Source of the DNA: Aminobacter ciceronei
GTDB lineage: Bacteria > Pseudomonadota > Alphaproteobacteria > Rhizobiales > Rhizobiaceae
NCBI RefSeq assembly: GCF_014138625.1
Contig: NZ_JACJHY010000014.1
Location: 62,001 to 126,000 of the forward strand
Direction: 5' to 3'
Length of the DNA: 64,000 nt
Shown in pieces: positions 8,371 to 17,620 of this stretch. Below the pieces are notes generated by a model. The model had not been told where the DNA came from. It worked only from the letters and a program-made list of their open reading frames with translations, and ran no database searches. Both the position numbers and the translations under genes were made by a program. Numbering within the stretch: position 1 is the first letter of the stretch; every line of letters starts with the position of its first letter.

Positions 8371-9287
8371 CGAAGCGACCGGCTGCTCGTTGGCGTTGAA
8401 GGCGACCCATTTGCCAAGGGATGGCAAGTCGAGCGAGCCGGGTGCACGGTCGGCCTCGTGCAGGGTCGTACCGGAGCGGAACTTGAGCCCGACCATGACG
8501 GTATGGAAGTTCTCGCCATAGCGGTACTGGTCGCTATCGAGCGCATGATAGGAAATCTGGGTGAATTCGTAGCGGGTGAACAACGAGACCGGCCAGGTTT
8601 CCGGGCGGATTTCACTCTCCACGTTGAAGTCGAAGATCCGGTTGGGCAGGTTGTCGGTCCACTTCTTGCCGCCGGCATAAGCGCCGTCGAGCTTCACCGA
8701 CCAGTTGTCGTTGAGGAGGTAGTTGATGCCAAGCCGGGCGAACGGCGCCTCCCGCGTGCCTTCGTCGTACCTGTCGTAAGAATCGAGATAGCCCGCCTGC
8801 GCGAAGACCGAGCCCCAGCCGGTCAACAGCTGCCTTCGGCGCCGGCGAACCAATAGTTCATCTCCCGGTTGGAATCGCCGCGATCGTCGTGAATGCCAAG
8901 GCCGCCCAGGGCGCCGACGAGAAAGCTGTCCGTACGATGGTAGAGGTGGACGGCGCCATGGCCATAGGCGTTGGTCCTGTCGCCATCGGCGACGTCGGGC
9001 TTGCCTAGCGCTGCCGCCTGCAGGTCGCCCTGGATGCCCCAGTTGGGCGCGAAGTCGTAGCCCAGTGTTCCATCAAACATCACGGTTGGACGTGTGTCGT
9101 CAACTCTGACGCCGCCTGATGATTCTATCCCCATCCCGCCAAGAGTGTTGTGGACACCGGCGAAGGCAAGGCCGATGCGGTAGCCGATGGACTGCTGGTC
9201 GGAAACCTGTTCGCCCGCGACCACAGCCGATGACACGCATAGGAAAGCCATGACGCTGGCTGCGCCAAGATAATTTCTAGATTTCAC
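8371..9287 (-). pseudogene. Outer-membrane beta-barrel protein gene, frameshifted and fused to the next remnant
   Basis: Encoded from 9287: a signal peptide (MKSRNYLGAASVMAFLCVSSAVVAG) and a beta-barrel-like protein with alternating strands and aromatic girdles (GYRIGLAFAGVHNTLGG, TLGYDFAPNWGIQGDLQ, YGHGAVHLYHRTDSFLVGA). The frame stops at 8823 after YWFAGAEGSC. One base out of phase it resumes as QLLTGWGSVFAQAGYLD, LNDNWSVKLDGAYAGG, LFTRYEFTQISYHA and FHTVMVGLKFRSGTT. A single missing C near 8828 would restore EGQLLTGW. After KWVAFNANEQPVAS the frame runs straight into the DUF616 remnant without a stop, so a deletion probably joined the two genes. A sequencing error could explain the frameshift alone, but not the fusion. 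Family: Mesorhizobium/Brucella-type porin-like surface proteins. Confidence 0.7.
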
Positions 9288-9508
9288 TGTGCCACCCCGG
9301 ATTTTCGCTTGAAAATTTTATGGTTCAAATATTATTTGACTGAATGAGTATTGGTGGGGCGATAGCAATGGCACAGACGACAAATTTATCAATATATGAG
9401 AAGTAATAATGCCGCGTGGCATATTTGCCTCAGTTTTCTTATCGTGCACGCAAGTATGCAACATGCATGCATCCAGTGCATGCTGCCTGGCAGTCCTGTG
9501 CGCGTCGT

Positions 9509-9997
9509 TCAGCGCCAGCCTATGTACGTCGTGAACTCGGCCATCAGCGTGTCGAAGCGCTCGAGATTCTGTGACAGGTTGGTCGACGAGACGCCGCCGC
9601 CGCAGTCGATCAGGTAGTCGAAATAGGTGTTGTCCTTGTCGTTCGAGGCGCGGCCGGCGACCTTCTTGTTGTTCCATTCGAGTGCCTTGTCCTGCATCGC
9701 CTTGTCGGTCTTGAAGCTGCTCTGGAACTGGACGCGCCGGCACTTTTGCGGTTCGCCGCCCTCGCAATTGTAGAAATAGACCCAGAAATTCATGCCGGAG
9801 GCTTTGGAATCGATGACCGGCAGGTTGTCGCTGTCGACGCCGACCTTGGCCTGATAGCCGGCCTTGGTCATGATGTCCCCGAACTCCGCGACGGTTATGC
9901 CTTCCATAACCGTTGGGGCGGCCTGTGGTTTGTCTTCGGCCCTGGCTGCCGTGCCGGCAGCAAGAGCCAGTGCAGCAGCAAGGACCAGACGCAGCAT
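9509..9997 (-). CDS. YbjN-domain protein, exported
   Basis: 162-residue protein with a clear signal peptide (MLRLVLAAALALAAGTAARA, cleavage near ARA-ED). The YbjN-like domain follows: GITVAEFGDIMTKAGYQAKVG, FWVYFYNCEGGEPQKCRRVQF, ALEWNNKKVAGRA and YFDYLIDCGGGVSSTNLSQ. Cytoplasmic YbjN proteins are chaperone-like; exported rhizobial forms have no assigned role. Start ATG 9997 is supported by the signal peptide. About 220 bases of AT-richer DNA without a recognisable gene separate it from the decayed barrel gene. Confidence 0.8.
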   Translation of the reverse strand: MLRLVLAAALALAAGTAARAEDKPQAAPTVMEGITVAEFGDIMTKAGYQAKVGVDSDNLPVIDSKASGMNFWVYFYNCEGGEPQKCRRVQFQSSFKTDKAMQDKALEWNNKKVAGRASNDKDNTYFDYLIDCGGGVSSTNLSQNLERFDTLMAEFTTYIGWR

Positions 9998-10160
9998 CGG
10001 CGGACTCCTCGACGGGTTGTGCTCAATAATTAGCTCAACCTGATATTATCACCTGCGATGGGTCAGTCGGAAGCTGACCATTCGGGCGATGGAGCCGGCT
10101 TCGGCAATGCATGGAGATTGTCGGGGAGAACGGGAGAAAAGGCTGGAAAATGCGGACAAC

Positions 10161-10187
10161 AAAAAAGCCCGGCGAACCGGGCTTTTT
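10161..10187 (-). terminator. Rho-independent terminator after tRNA-Leu
   Basis: Perfect hairpin AAAAAGCCCGG / CGAA / CCGGGCTTTTT. On the minus strand the stem is followed by a T run, 40 bases past the tRNA-Leu 3' end. The A and T flanks make it potentially bidirectional. Confidence 0.88.
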
Positions 10188-10193
10188 GAGTGT

Positions 10194-10219
10194 CTTCAGA
10201 CAGTTGGAGCTGTCTGAAG
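10194..10219. repeat. Perfect 10-bp inverted repeat between tRNA-Leu and its terminator
   Basis: CTTCAGACAG, six-base loop, CTGTCTGAAG. It lies in the transcribed trailer of the tRNA-Leu precursor, directly before the terminator. A 3' trailer hairpin that positions RNase cleavage is a reasonable guess; no function is proven by sequence. Confidence 0.6.
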
Positions 10220-10227
10220 CAGGAAAC

Positions 10228-10312
10228 TGGTGCCCAGAAGAGGACTCGAACCTCCACGCCTCGCGGCACACGGACCTGAACCGTGCGCGTCTACCAATTC
10301 CGCCATCTGGGC
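10228..10312 (-). tRNA. tRNA-Leu (anticodon CAG)
   Basis: On the minus strand the acceptor stem GCCCAGA pairs with TCTGGGC and A-CCA is encoded (CCA at 10228-10230). The D-loop region TGGCGGAATTGGTAGACGC is typical of class II tRNAs. The anticodon loop reads GGTTCAGGTCC with anticodon CAG. A long variable arm (TGCCGCGAGGCG) and the T-loop GGTTCGAGTCC follow. Length 85 with CCA, as expected for tRNA-Leu. Confidence 0.96.
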
Positions 10313-10460
10313 TGGTGGCGGTGATGTAAGCGGGCGAAGCGACTGTGTCAACGCGCTTTTTCTGCTTTTGCCGAGGAATGCTGCGGCAGGCCGCAAATGT
10401 CGCATTCGGGTGATGAGGCTGACGCAGGGGCCGACTGGCTTTCGAAGCCGGCGAAGGGTC

Positions 10461-10484
10461 GGGAGCCGCGTATGCACGGCTCCC
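10461..10484 (-). terminator. Hairpin 65 bases after gpmA, possible terminator
   Basis: GGGAGCCG, eight-base loop, CGGCTCCC: a perfect 8-bp GC-rich stem downstream of gpmA. On the minus strand no T run follows, so intrinsic termination is uncertain. The rest of 10313-10548 shows no gene. Confidence 0.4.
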
Positions 10485-10548
10485 GAATACGTTCAAAAAT
10501 CTACGCCGTCCTTTGCGCGTCCCGTTGGACGGCCGACGCCATCGCGAC

Positions 10549-11166
10549 TCAGGCCAGCACGTCTTTGGAAGCGACGGTCGAATCGGCGTTGAGCTTGTAG
10601 ACGATCGGCACGCCGGTTCCGAGTTCGAGCTTGACGATGTCAGGCCCAGAAATACCGTCGAGCGCCATGATCAGCGCGCGCAGCGAGTTGCCGTGGGCTG
10701 CGACCAGCACGGTGCCGCCGGAGAGCACATGCTTCTGCATGTCGTGCAAATAGTAGGGCCACACGCGCGCACCGGTGTCCTTCAGGCTCTCGCCGCCGGG
10801 CGGTGGGGTGTCGTAGGAGCGGCGCCAGATATGGACCTGCTCCTCGCCCCACTTGGCGCGGGCGTCGTCCTTGTTGAGACCGTTGAGGTCGCCGTAGTCG
10901 CGCTCGTTGAGCGCGGCGTTGCGGATCGTCTTGAGGTCGCCCTGGCCGAGAACGTCGAGGATATGCTGGCAGGTGGTCTGGGCGCGCGACAGCGCCGAGG
11001 TGAAGGCGATGTCGAATTTGAGCCCGCGCGCCTTGAGCTTCTCGCCGGCCGACTTGGCCTCGGCGTGGCCTTGCTCGGTCAGGCCGGGATCGCGCCAGCC
11101 GGTGAACAGGTTCTTGAGGTTCCATTCGCTCTGGCCATGGCGGACGAGCACGAGAGTACCGGACAT
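10549..11166 (-). CDS. gpmA: 2,3-bisphosphoglycerate-dependent phosphoglycerate mutase
   Basis: Glycolytic enzyme interconverting 3- and 2-phosphoglycerate through a phosphohistidine; 205 residues, the short alphaproteobacterial form. Motifs: [11 protein letters not shown] (catalytic His, RHG), [40 protein letters not shown] (proton-donor Glu) and [13 protein letters not shown] (second His). The frame is open upstream to 11574, but ATG 11166 with AGGGAG in front matches the family start. It lies 40 bases after dapB on the same strand, in the dapB-gpmA order common in rhizobia. Confidence 0.96.
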   Translation of the reverse strand: MSGTLVLVRHGQSEWNLKNLFTGWRDPGLTEQGHAEAKSAGEKLKARGLKFDIAFTSALSRAQTTCQHILDVLGQGDLKTIRNAALNERDYGDLNGLNKDDARAKWGEEQVHIWRRSYDTPPPGGESLKDTGARVWPYYLHDMQKHVLSGGTVLVAAHGNSLRALIMALDGISGPDIVKLELGTGVPIVYKLNADSTVASKDVLA

Positions 11167-11206
11167 TTTTGCTCCCTTGGGTGAGGACTGTAGTGGCGGA
11201 GTTTGA

Positions 11207-12016
11207 TTAGAGGCCGAGCACGTCGCGCATCGAATAGAGGCCGGGCTTGCGTCCATGCGCCCACAGCGCCGCCTTGACGGCGCCGCGGGCAAAGATGGTG
11301 CGATCCTCGGCGAGATGCGACATGACGATGCGCTCGCCCGTGCCGGCGAGGATAACCGAATGTTCGCCGACGACCGAGCCGCCGCGCAACGCAGCAAAGC
11401 CGATCGTACCGGTTTCGCGCACGCCGGTGTGGCCGTCGCGAACGCGTACGCTCTTCTCTGCAAGTGCGATCTTGCGGCCCTCTGCGGCGGCTTCGCCGAG
11501 CAGAAGTGCCGTGCCCGATGGCGCGTCGACCTTGTGGCGGTGGTGCATCTCGACGATCTCGATGTCGAAATCATCGGGTCCGAGAGCCTGCGCGGCCTTC
11601 TCGACGAGCACCGACAGCAGATTGACCCCGAGGCTCATATTGCCCGACTTGACGATGGTGGCATGGCGCGCGGCGGCGGCAATCTTGGCGTCGTCGTCCG
11701 GCGAGCAGCCGGTCGTGCCAATGACATGGGCGATGCGGGCCTGCGCGGCATAGCCGGCGAATTCGATCGTCGCTGCCGGCGCGGTGAAGTCGAGCACGCC
11801 GTCGGCCTTGGCGAAGGCGGACAGCGGATCGTCAGAGATCGGCACGTTGATGATGCCGATGCCGGCGAGTTCGCCAGCATCCTTGCCGAGATGCGGCGAG
11901 CCTGCCCGTTCGATGGCACCGACGACACGCACGCCTGCCATGCTGTGCACGGTACGCAACAGCACCTGACCCATCCGCCCGGCGGCACCGACGACGACAA
12001 GACCCATCTCGCTCAT
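11207..12016 (-). CDS. dapB: 4-hydroxy-tetrahydrodipicolinate reductase
   Basis: Lysine/meso-diaminopimelate pathway enzyme that reduces 4-hydroxy-tetrahydrodipicolinate with NAD(P)H. 269 residues, full length. The N-terminal Rossmann motif is [23 protein letters not shown] is the nucleotide/substrate loop and [19 protein letters not shown] carries the catalytic His pair and Lys. [12 protein letters not shown] is near the end. ATG 12016 almost abuts the preceding ABC exporter stop at 12018, so the two are translationally close. gpmA follows. Confidence 0.97.
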   Translation of the reverse strand: MSEMGLVVVGAAGRMGQVLLRTVHSMAGVRVVGAIERAGSPHLGKDAGELAGIGIINVPISDDPLSAFAKADGVLDFTAPAATIEFAGYAAQARIAHVIGTTGCSPDDDAKIAAAARHATIVKSGNMSLGVNLLSVLVEKAAQALGPDDFDIEIVEMHHRHKVDAPSGTALLLGEAAAEGRKIALAEKSVRVRDGHTGVRETGTIGFAALRGGSVVGEHSVILAGTGERIVMSHLAEDRTIFARGAVKAALWAHGRKPGLYSMRDVLGL

Positions 12017-12017
12017 A

Positions 12018-13865
12018 TCAGGCTCCCTGAGGCAGCGCGTGCTGCCGCTCTACCATTGCAGTCTCGGTGGTATCGTCCACGAGTCCAAGTGCGGCTTCGT
12101 CATGCAGATTGTGGAAGCGCGCATAGACACCGTTGGGGTCGGCCATCAGCGCGGCATGGGTGCCTTGCTCGATCAGCCGGCCTGCGTCCAGCACGACGAT
12201 ATGATCGGCATTGATGACCGTCGAGAGGCGATGGGCAATCACGATGGTGGTGCGCCCTTGCGTGGCGGTGGCAAGCGCTTGCTGGACACGCGCCTCGGAC
12301 TCGTTGTCGAGCGCCGAGGTCGCCTCGTCGAGCAAAAGGATAGGCGCATTGCGTACCAGGGCGCGCGCAATGGAGACACGCTGGCGCTGGCCGCCGGATA
12401 ATGTCGAGCCGCTTTCGCCGACCGGCGTGTCGTAGCCCTCAGGTTGGTCGAGGATGAAGTCATCAGCGAAGGCCTGCCTGGCGGCGTCGCGGATATCCGC
12501 GTCGGTGGCATCGGGGCGGCCGTAGCGGATGTTGTCGGCGATGGTGCCTTCGAACAGGTAGGGATGCTGCGAGACATAGGCGATGGATTGGCGCAGCGAG
12601 CGCTTGGTGACGCCTGATATGTCCTGGCCGTCGATGACGATGCGGCCGCCGTCGAGATCGTAGAAGCGCTGCAAAAGCGCGATCAGCGTCGACTTGCCGG
12701 CGCCCGAGGCGCCGACGATCGCCGTGGTCTTGCCGCCGACGGCGGTGAAGCTCAGCTCGCGCAGGACGGGGAGGTCGTCGCCATAGCCGAAGGAGACGTT
12801 GTCGAAGCGGATTTCGCCCTTGCCGACAGCGATCGCCTTGGCGTCCGGGGCGTCTTCCTGCCGCGGCTGGGTGTCAAGAATCTCGTAGAGCATGCGGGCG
12901 TTTACCAACGCACTCTCGAGGCCTACCTGGGTGCGCGCGAGCTTGCGTGCCGGATCATAGGCGAAGATGAACGCAAAAATGAACGAGATGATGTTGCCAG
13001 GCGGTTGCATGTCGACTGCCGAGCGGTAGCCGGCGTAGCCGATGATGCCGGCAAAGATCGCGCCGCCGAGAATTTCGGTGATCGGCGAAAGACGCTCCGA
13101 CACCCGGGCGATCTTGTTCGAGCGTGCCTCGACGTCGCCGATCAGCCCGTCCATGCGCCTGGCGAGCTGATCCTCCATGGTGAAGGCCTTGACGATGGCC
13201 ATGCCCTGGACGGTTTCCTGCATCGAGCCGAACAGACGGGCCCCGACGAGGATGGCATCGCGGTTGAGGCGACGCAGCCGGCGCATCAGGTAGTTGACGG
13301 CAAAGACCAGCGGGGGCCCGATCAGCAAGGCCAGCAGCGATAGAACCGGATCCTGGTAGACCATCACGCCGATGAGCACGATGAGTGTCACCGCATCGCG
13401 GGCAATCGAGGTGATCAGGATGTTGAGCAGGTCGCGCACGCCGGCGACATTCTGGTTGACCTGGGCGATCAGCTGAGCCGAGCGCTGCGACGAGAAGAAG
13501 TCCATGCCGAGGCTCATCAGGTGGTCGAAGACGCGACGCTGATAGCGGGCGATGAGGTTGTTGCCGACCTTGGCTAGGACGACCGCCTGGCCATAGGTGG
13601 ACAGGCCGCGAATGACGAAGGCGGCGAAGGTCGACAGGGTGATCAACAGGATCAGGTCGGCGCGCCGCTCATAAAAGATCAGGTTGATGATGTCGCGCAT
13701 TATCCAGGCAAGGAAGCCTGTCGTCGCCGAAATGGTGAGCAGGAAGATCGCCGCGAAGGTGTAGTGCCAGATGTAGTCGCGGCCGTTTTCGGCGACGATG
13801 CGCTTGATGACGCCGACGATCTCGCTGCGCTTGGAGCTCGGCGTCTGGTTGGGGTCGATGGTCAA
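12018..13865 (-). CDS. ABC exporter, fused permease and ATPase (MsbA/multidrug type)
   Basis: 615-residue half-transporter that works as a homodimer in the inner membrane. An N-terminal six-helix exporter domain (about residues 30-330) precedes the nucleotide-binding domain: Walker [13 protein letters not shown]-loop [12 protein letters not shown], signature TLSGGQRQR, Walker [14 protein letters not shown]-loop IVIAHRLS. The start appears to be TTG at 13863-13865; no ATG or GTG precedes the conserved start in frame. Substrate (lipid A, lipid or drug) cannot be read from sequence. It sits in a glk-exporter-dapB-gpmA run, a conserved rhizobial order. Confidence 0.9.
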   Translation of the reverse strand: MTIDPNQTPSSKRSEIVGVIKRIVAENGRDYIWHYTFAAIFLLTISATTGFLAWIMRDIINLIFYERRADLILLITLSTFAAFVIRGLSTYGQAVVLAKVGNNLIARYQRRVFDHLMSLGMDFFSSQRSAQLIAQVNQNVAGVRDLLNILITSIARDAVTLIVLIGVMVYQDPVLSLLALLIGPPLVFAVNYLMRRLRRLNRDAILVGARLFGSMQETVQGMAIVKAFTMEDQLARRMDGLIGDVEARSNKIARVSERLSPITEILGGAIFAGIIGYAGYRSAVDMQPPGNIISFIFAFIFAYDPARKLARTQVGLESALVNARMLYEILDTQPRQEDAPDAKAIAVGKGEIRFDNVSFGYGDDLPVLRELSFTAVGGKTTAIVGASGAGKSTLIALLQRFYDLDGGRIVIDGQDISGVTKRSLRQSIAYVSQHPYLFEGTIADNIRYGRPDATDADIRDAARQAFADDFILDQPEGYDTPVGESGSTLSGGQRQRVSIARALVRNAPILLLDEATSALDNESEARVQQALATATQGRTTIVIAHRLSTVINADHIVVLDAGRLIEQGTHAALMADPNGVYARFHNLHDEAALGLVDDTTETAMVERQHALPQGA

Positions 13866-13957
13866 ACAGGCAGTCCTGTCGCTCTTGCGAAAACTGCGCC
13901 CCTCTTAAAGCATGATGCCGCGAGGGGAAACCGCCATTTGCCGCAGTGCGGCGATGG

Positions 13958-14980
13958 CTATGTCCGCCAGCGCCGATCGCCTGTCTCGATGCCGAAGAGA
14001 TCGGGATTGCGGGCATAGGCGGCAAGCCCGGCAAGGGCCGCCAGCGGGTGGGTGATGACATAGACCGGCATCGAGGCCATCAGCTCGCGATGTGGTGCCT
14101 TGTCCTCGAAGGCCTCGCGGAAATTGCCCCGTTTCAGCGCCGGCACAATTTTCTGGGCGATGCCGCCGGTGAGGAAGACGCCGCCCTTGCTTTTGAACAC
14201 CAGAGCGAGGTCGCCGGCGGTGCGGCCAAGGCAGGTCACGAACAGCTCGAGCGCCTCGACCGCCACCGGGTCGCTGCCGTCGAGCGCTGCCGCGGTGACC
14301 TGTGCCGGCTGGGTCAGCACAGGTGCCTTGCCGTCGGTCCTGGCGACGGCGCGGTAGGTGTTGACCAGACCGCGGCCGCACAGGATCTGCTCGCCCGAGA
14401 TGCGGCCGTCCAGCTTTTCGATATGTGGGAACACCTCGAAGTCGCGCTTGGAGCGCGGACCAATGTCCATGTGCCCGCCTTCGCCGGGAATGGGAATCCA
14501 GCGCCCGAGCGCGTGGACAAGACCAGCGACGCCGAGGCCGGTGCCGGGTCCGAGCACGACGCGGCCGGCGCCTGGTTCAGGCTCGCCGCCGCCGATCCTT
14601 TCCATATGTTCGTCGCCGAGCGCCACGACGGCCAGTGCCTGGGCTTCGAAGTCGTTGAGCACGAGGATGTCGACGAGGCCGAGCGTCGAAAACATCTGCC
14701 GGGGGCGCACCACCCACGGGCAATTGGTAAGCGCGATCTCCTCGCCCTCGACCGGGCCGGCAACTGCCAGCACCGCCGAGCGTGGGCGGATGGGCGAGCC
14801 GTCGAGCACGGCCAAGATGGCGTCGTCGATGGTGGCGTAGCTGGCAGTCTGGACGATGCGCGGCTCGCCGGCGTCCTTGTCGGCGCTCTCGACGATGGCG
14901 AAGCGCGCATTGGTGCCGCCGATGTCGCCGATCAGGATCGGAAAGGGGAGAGCCTGCGACTGGTCGCTCTGATGTGACAT
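13958..14980 (-). CDS. glk: Glucokinase
   Basis: ATP-dependent glucokinase of the bacterial Glk family, 340 residues. ILIGDIGGTNARFAIV is the phosphate-1/ATP loop. VLAVAGPVEGEEIALTNCPWV, VLNDFEAQALA (catalytic Asp), GPGTGLGVAGL, IPGEGGHMDIGP and VFLTGGIAQKIVP follow in the expected order. It lies 26 bases after mgsA on the same strand, so the two are probably co-transcribed: one enzyme feeds hexose into metabolism and the other drains triose phosphate. Confidence 0.95.
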   Translation of the reverse strand: MSHQSDQSQALPFPILIGDIGGTNARFAIVESADKDAGEPRIVQTASYATIDDAILAVLDGSPIRPRSAVLAVAGPVEGEEIALTNCPWVVRPRQMFSTLGLVDILVLNDFEAQALAVVALGDEHMERIGGGEPEPGAGRVVLGPGTGLGVAGLVHALGRWIPIPGEGGHMDIGPRSKRDFEVFPHIEKLDGRISGEQILCGRGLVNTYRAVARTDGKAPVLTQPAQVTAAALDGSDPVAVEALELFVTCLGRTAGDLALVFKSKGGVFLTGGIAQKIVPALKRGNFREAFEDKAPHRELMASMPVYVITHPLAALAGLAAYARNPDLFGIETGDRRWRT

Positions 14981-15006
14981 GCCCTGTTTCGTCCCCGTGC
15001 CGGCGT

Positions 15007-15390
15007 TCAGCCGTTCTCCTGGTTTTCCAGCATGATCTCGGCCGTCGCCCGGTTCAACGCCATGGGAATGTCGTAGACGATGGCAAGCCGCATCAATGCC
15101 TTCACATCGACGTCATGCGGCATCGGCGTCAGCGGATCAACGAAGAAAATCAAAAGGTCGATCTTGGCTTCGCTGATCAGCGCGCCGATCTGCTGGTCGC
15201 CGCCGAGCGGACCGCTTTTCAGCGGCGTCAGGTTGAGGTTCGGGCAGGCCGCCAGGATGCGCTGACCGGTGGTTCCGGTGGCGACGATATGGCAGGTCAT
15301 AAGGAAGTCGACATGATCGCTGGCGAAGGCGACGAGGTCGTCCTTCTTTTCGTCATGGGCGATCAATGCGAGACGCAAAGCTGGTGTCAC
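15007..15390 (-). CDS. mgsA: Methylglyoxal synthase
   Basis: Converts dihydroxyacetone phosphate to methylglyoxal and phosphate. About 127 residues from GTG 15390: [21 protein letters not shown] (substrate loop), [16 protein letters not shown] (phosphate loop), [34 protein letters not shown] (catalytic Asp region) and [18 protein letters not shown]. The frame continues upstream to a TTG at 15498, but those residues do not resemble the family. The GTG start gives the length typical of rhizobial MgsA. glk follows. Confidence 0.93.
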   Translation of the reverse strand: MTPALRLALIAHDEKKDDLVAFASDHVDFLMTCHIVATGTTGQRILAACPNLNLTPLKSGPLGGDQQIGALISEAKIDLLIFFVDPLTPMPHDVDVKALMRLAIVYDIPMALNRATAEIMLENQENG

Positions 15391-15516
15391 TCGGGGTTCA
15401 TCCAGGCAAGCTAAATCGGTTGAAATTCCATAGACCGATTTCGATCGCTTTGGAAGCGCCGGGTGCGTGAATGCAGCCGGCGCGGCCAACGCGCCCAACC
15501 TGCTTGTTGGCGGGGC

Positions 15517-16611
15517 CTATTTGCCGGCAGGCCGGGGGCGCGGCACCGGAATGTCGACTGAAGGTCGGGGCGCAAAGGCGTTTGCCGTGGCCGGCACGCC
15601 GGGTTCGGCGATGATTGGTGTCTCTGCCACTGCCGGAGCCGCAGGGTTGGGCGTTGCCGCATATGCGCTGCCGCCGGGCCCGTGATAGGTGACGGCCGCC
15701 TCGTTGACCGGCGAGGGTGCGTCGAGCACGCCGCGGCATGCCTTGGGCAGGCTCGCCATGGTCATGATGTCACGCGCCCGAGGCTTGGCCGGGCCGGTAG
15801 CCGGACGCCACGGCTCTTCGGTGAACCACCAGGCCAGCGACTTGTCGCAGCCGTCGCCGCGCGGCGTCGCATCCTGCTCCTTGCAGCCCAGCGAACCCGG
15901 CTGGCAGCCGATGCGGACGTGGAAATGATAGTCGTGGCCCCAGAACGGGCGCACCTTGCGCAGCCACGAGCGGTCGCCGGTGACGGTGTCGCAGAGTTTC
16001 TTCTTGATGCCCGGATTGACCAGGATGCGCTCGACCTCCGGGTAGCTCGCCGCGCGCTCGAGCAGGCGCGTATGCGCCGGCGTCCAGCGCTTCTCGATGA
16101 CACGATGGGTCTTTTCGTTGACCATCGACACCGCGCTCATGTTCTCGCGCTCGGTCGGCGACAGCCTGTGGTCGGGCATCGGCGTCAGCCAGATGTCGGC
16201 GTCGAGGCCGATCTGGTGCGAGGCGTGGCCTGATAGCATCGGGCCACCGCGCGGCTGCGAGATATCGCCGACCAGAAGGCCGGGCCAGCCGTCCTGGGTG
16301 GCTTCCCGCGACAGCTTCTCGATCAGCGCGATCATCTTGGGATGGCCCCAGCGCCGGTTGCGCGACAGGCGCATCGCCTGCCAGGTCGGGCCGTCGGTGG
16401 CGATCGCCACGCCGCCGGAGAAACAGCCCTTGGAGTAGAAGCCGTAGGACGCGGGCGCGATCGCTGCCGGCAGCTTCTTGTTGCCGAACAGGTCCTTGGC
16501 GAGCTCCGCAGCGCTGGCCGCCTGGATGTCGGTACCGACAAGGCCAAGCGTTGCCGCCGCCATCAGGAGCCGCCCCGCCTTGCCAAGAAGTCCGCTGAAA
16601 ATTGTCGTCAT
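15517..16611 (-). CDS. mepA: Penicillin-insensitive murein endopeptidase MepA
   Basis: Periplasmic LAS-family zinc endopeptidase that cuts D-Ala-meso-DAP cross-links in peptidoglycan. 364 residues with a signal peptide ending near ASAAELA. The zinc site is in MLSGHASHQIGLDADIWL (His, Asp) and FWGHDYHFHVRIGC (HxH). DKSLAWWFTEEPW is a conserved substrate-side block. A proline/alanine-rich tail of about 60 residues ends in PRPRP, an extension beyond the catalytic domain. It starts at ATG 16611 and stands 94 bases from the next gene. Confidence 0.94.
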   Translation of the reverse strand: MTTIFSGLLGKAGRLLMAAATLGLVGTDIQAASAAELAKDLFGNKKLPAAIAPASYGFYSKGCFSGGVAIATDGPTWQAMRLSRNRRWGHPKMIALIEKLSREATQDGWPGLLVGDISQPRGGPMLSGHASHQIGLDADIWLTPMPDHRLSPTERENMSAVSMVNEKTHRVIEKRWTPAHTRLLERAASYPEVERILVNPGIKKKLCDTVTGDRSWLRKVRPFWGHDYHFHVRIGCQPGSLGCKEQDATPRGDGCDKSLAWWFTEEPWRPATGPAKPRARDIMTMASLPKACRGVLDAPSPVNEAAVTYHGPGGSAYAATPNPAAPAVAETPIIAEPGVPATANAFAPRPSVDIPVPRPRPAGK

Positions 16612-16705
16612 GGAACCCGATCCTCTCAGCCAGCTTGGGCTGCCACGGTTACCTAGAGGTAAATTTCGGCACCCGCACCCCGGTCATTCTTTGCGCGACT
16701 TCCGC

Positions 16706-17620
16706 TCAGCCCTGCCTGATCGGGCTGCGCCTGTCGCTTTCGCCTTCGCCGCGCCAGCTGCCGTCGGCCCACATGCTGTCCAGCGCCTTGCGATAGTTGG
16801 ACATGCCGAAGGCGAAGCCGAGCGCCTTGATGGCGGTGTTGGCGACACGTTTGTTTTCGCCATAGAAGGACCGCGCCATGGGCGAAAGCTGGGCGGTCTC
16901 GAACGGAATTTCGGGCGGCGGTGCAACGCCCATCTTTTCGGCCGCATAGGCGACGACGTCCTGCGGCGGTGCCGGCTCGTCGTCGGTGACGTTGAAGACC
17001 CCGCCATAGTCGCCCTCGGCGAGGAACCACAGCGCACTGGCAATGTCCTGCACATGGATGCGGTTGAAGACCTGGTCCTTCTTGACCAGCCGCTTGGCGG
17101 TGCCGTTTTCGAGATTGACGAAGGCATTGCGGCCGGGGCCGTAAATGCCGGACAGGCGCAGGATGGCGACTGGGCGCGCGATCTGTTCGCCAAGTGCATG
17201 CCACGCTTGTTCGGCCTCGAGGCGCATGGTCGATCGCCCCGGTTTGGGCCGGCACGTGGCGGTTTCGTCGATCCAGGCACCGCCATGGTCGCCATAGACG
17301 CCGACGGTCGAGAGATAACCGATCCAGCGCAGCAGCGGCATGTCGTGCGTGATCGCCTCGCGGGCGGCGTTGAGCACGGGATCGCCATCATCGCCGGGAG
17401 CGGCGGAGACGACGAGATGCGTGGTCCTGGCCAGTTGCGCCCTGATTTCGGGGGTGAGGTGGCCGTCGAAGACGAAGGGCTCGATACCAGCGGCTTCGAG
17501 CGCCGGAAACTTGTCCTGAGAACGCGTCGTTCCGGCAACGCTAAGGCTTTGCGGGCGCATCTGCGCAAATGCCTTGCCGGAATAGCCGGCGCCGAAGATG
17601 AAAAAGGTCTGCTCGGTCAT
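16706..17620 (-). CDS. NAD-dependent epimerase/dehydratase-like SDR protein
   Basis: Extended-SDR protein of 304 residues with FFIFGAGYSGKAFAQ as nucleotide loop, IGYLSTVGVYGDHGGAW in the YxxxK region (Tyr present, the following segment atypical), ILRLSGIYGPGRNAF and NRIHVQDIAS. This is the YeeZ-like group often annotated as NAD(P)-binding or NAD-dependent epimerase. ATG 17620 overlaps the queG stop (ATGA), so the two genes are translationally coupled. The substrate is unknown. Confidence 0.82.
   Translation of the reverse strand: MTEQTFFIFGAGYSGKAFAQMRPQSLSVAGTTRSQDKFPALEAAGIEPFVFDGHLTPEIRAQLARTTHLVVSAAPGDDGDPVLNAAREAITHDMPLLRWIGYLSTVGVYGDHGGAWIDETATCRPKPGRSTMRLEAEQAWHALGEQIARPVAILRLSGIYGPGRNAFVNLENGTAKRLVKKDQVFNRIHVQDIASALWFLAEGDYGGVFNVTDDEPAPPQDVVAYAAEKMGVAPPPEIPFETAQLSPMARSFYGENKRVANTAIKALGFAFGMSNYRKALDSMWADGSWRGEGESDRRSPIRQG

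Noticed and set aside
10228-10312. tRNA genes (Leu here, Ala at 39137) as integration sites of a genomic island
   Set aside because: No integrase, transposase or duplicated tRNA end was found next to either tRNA.
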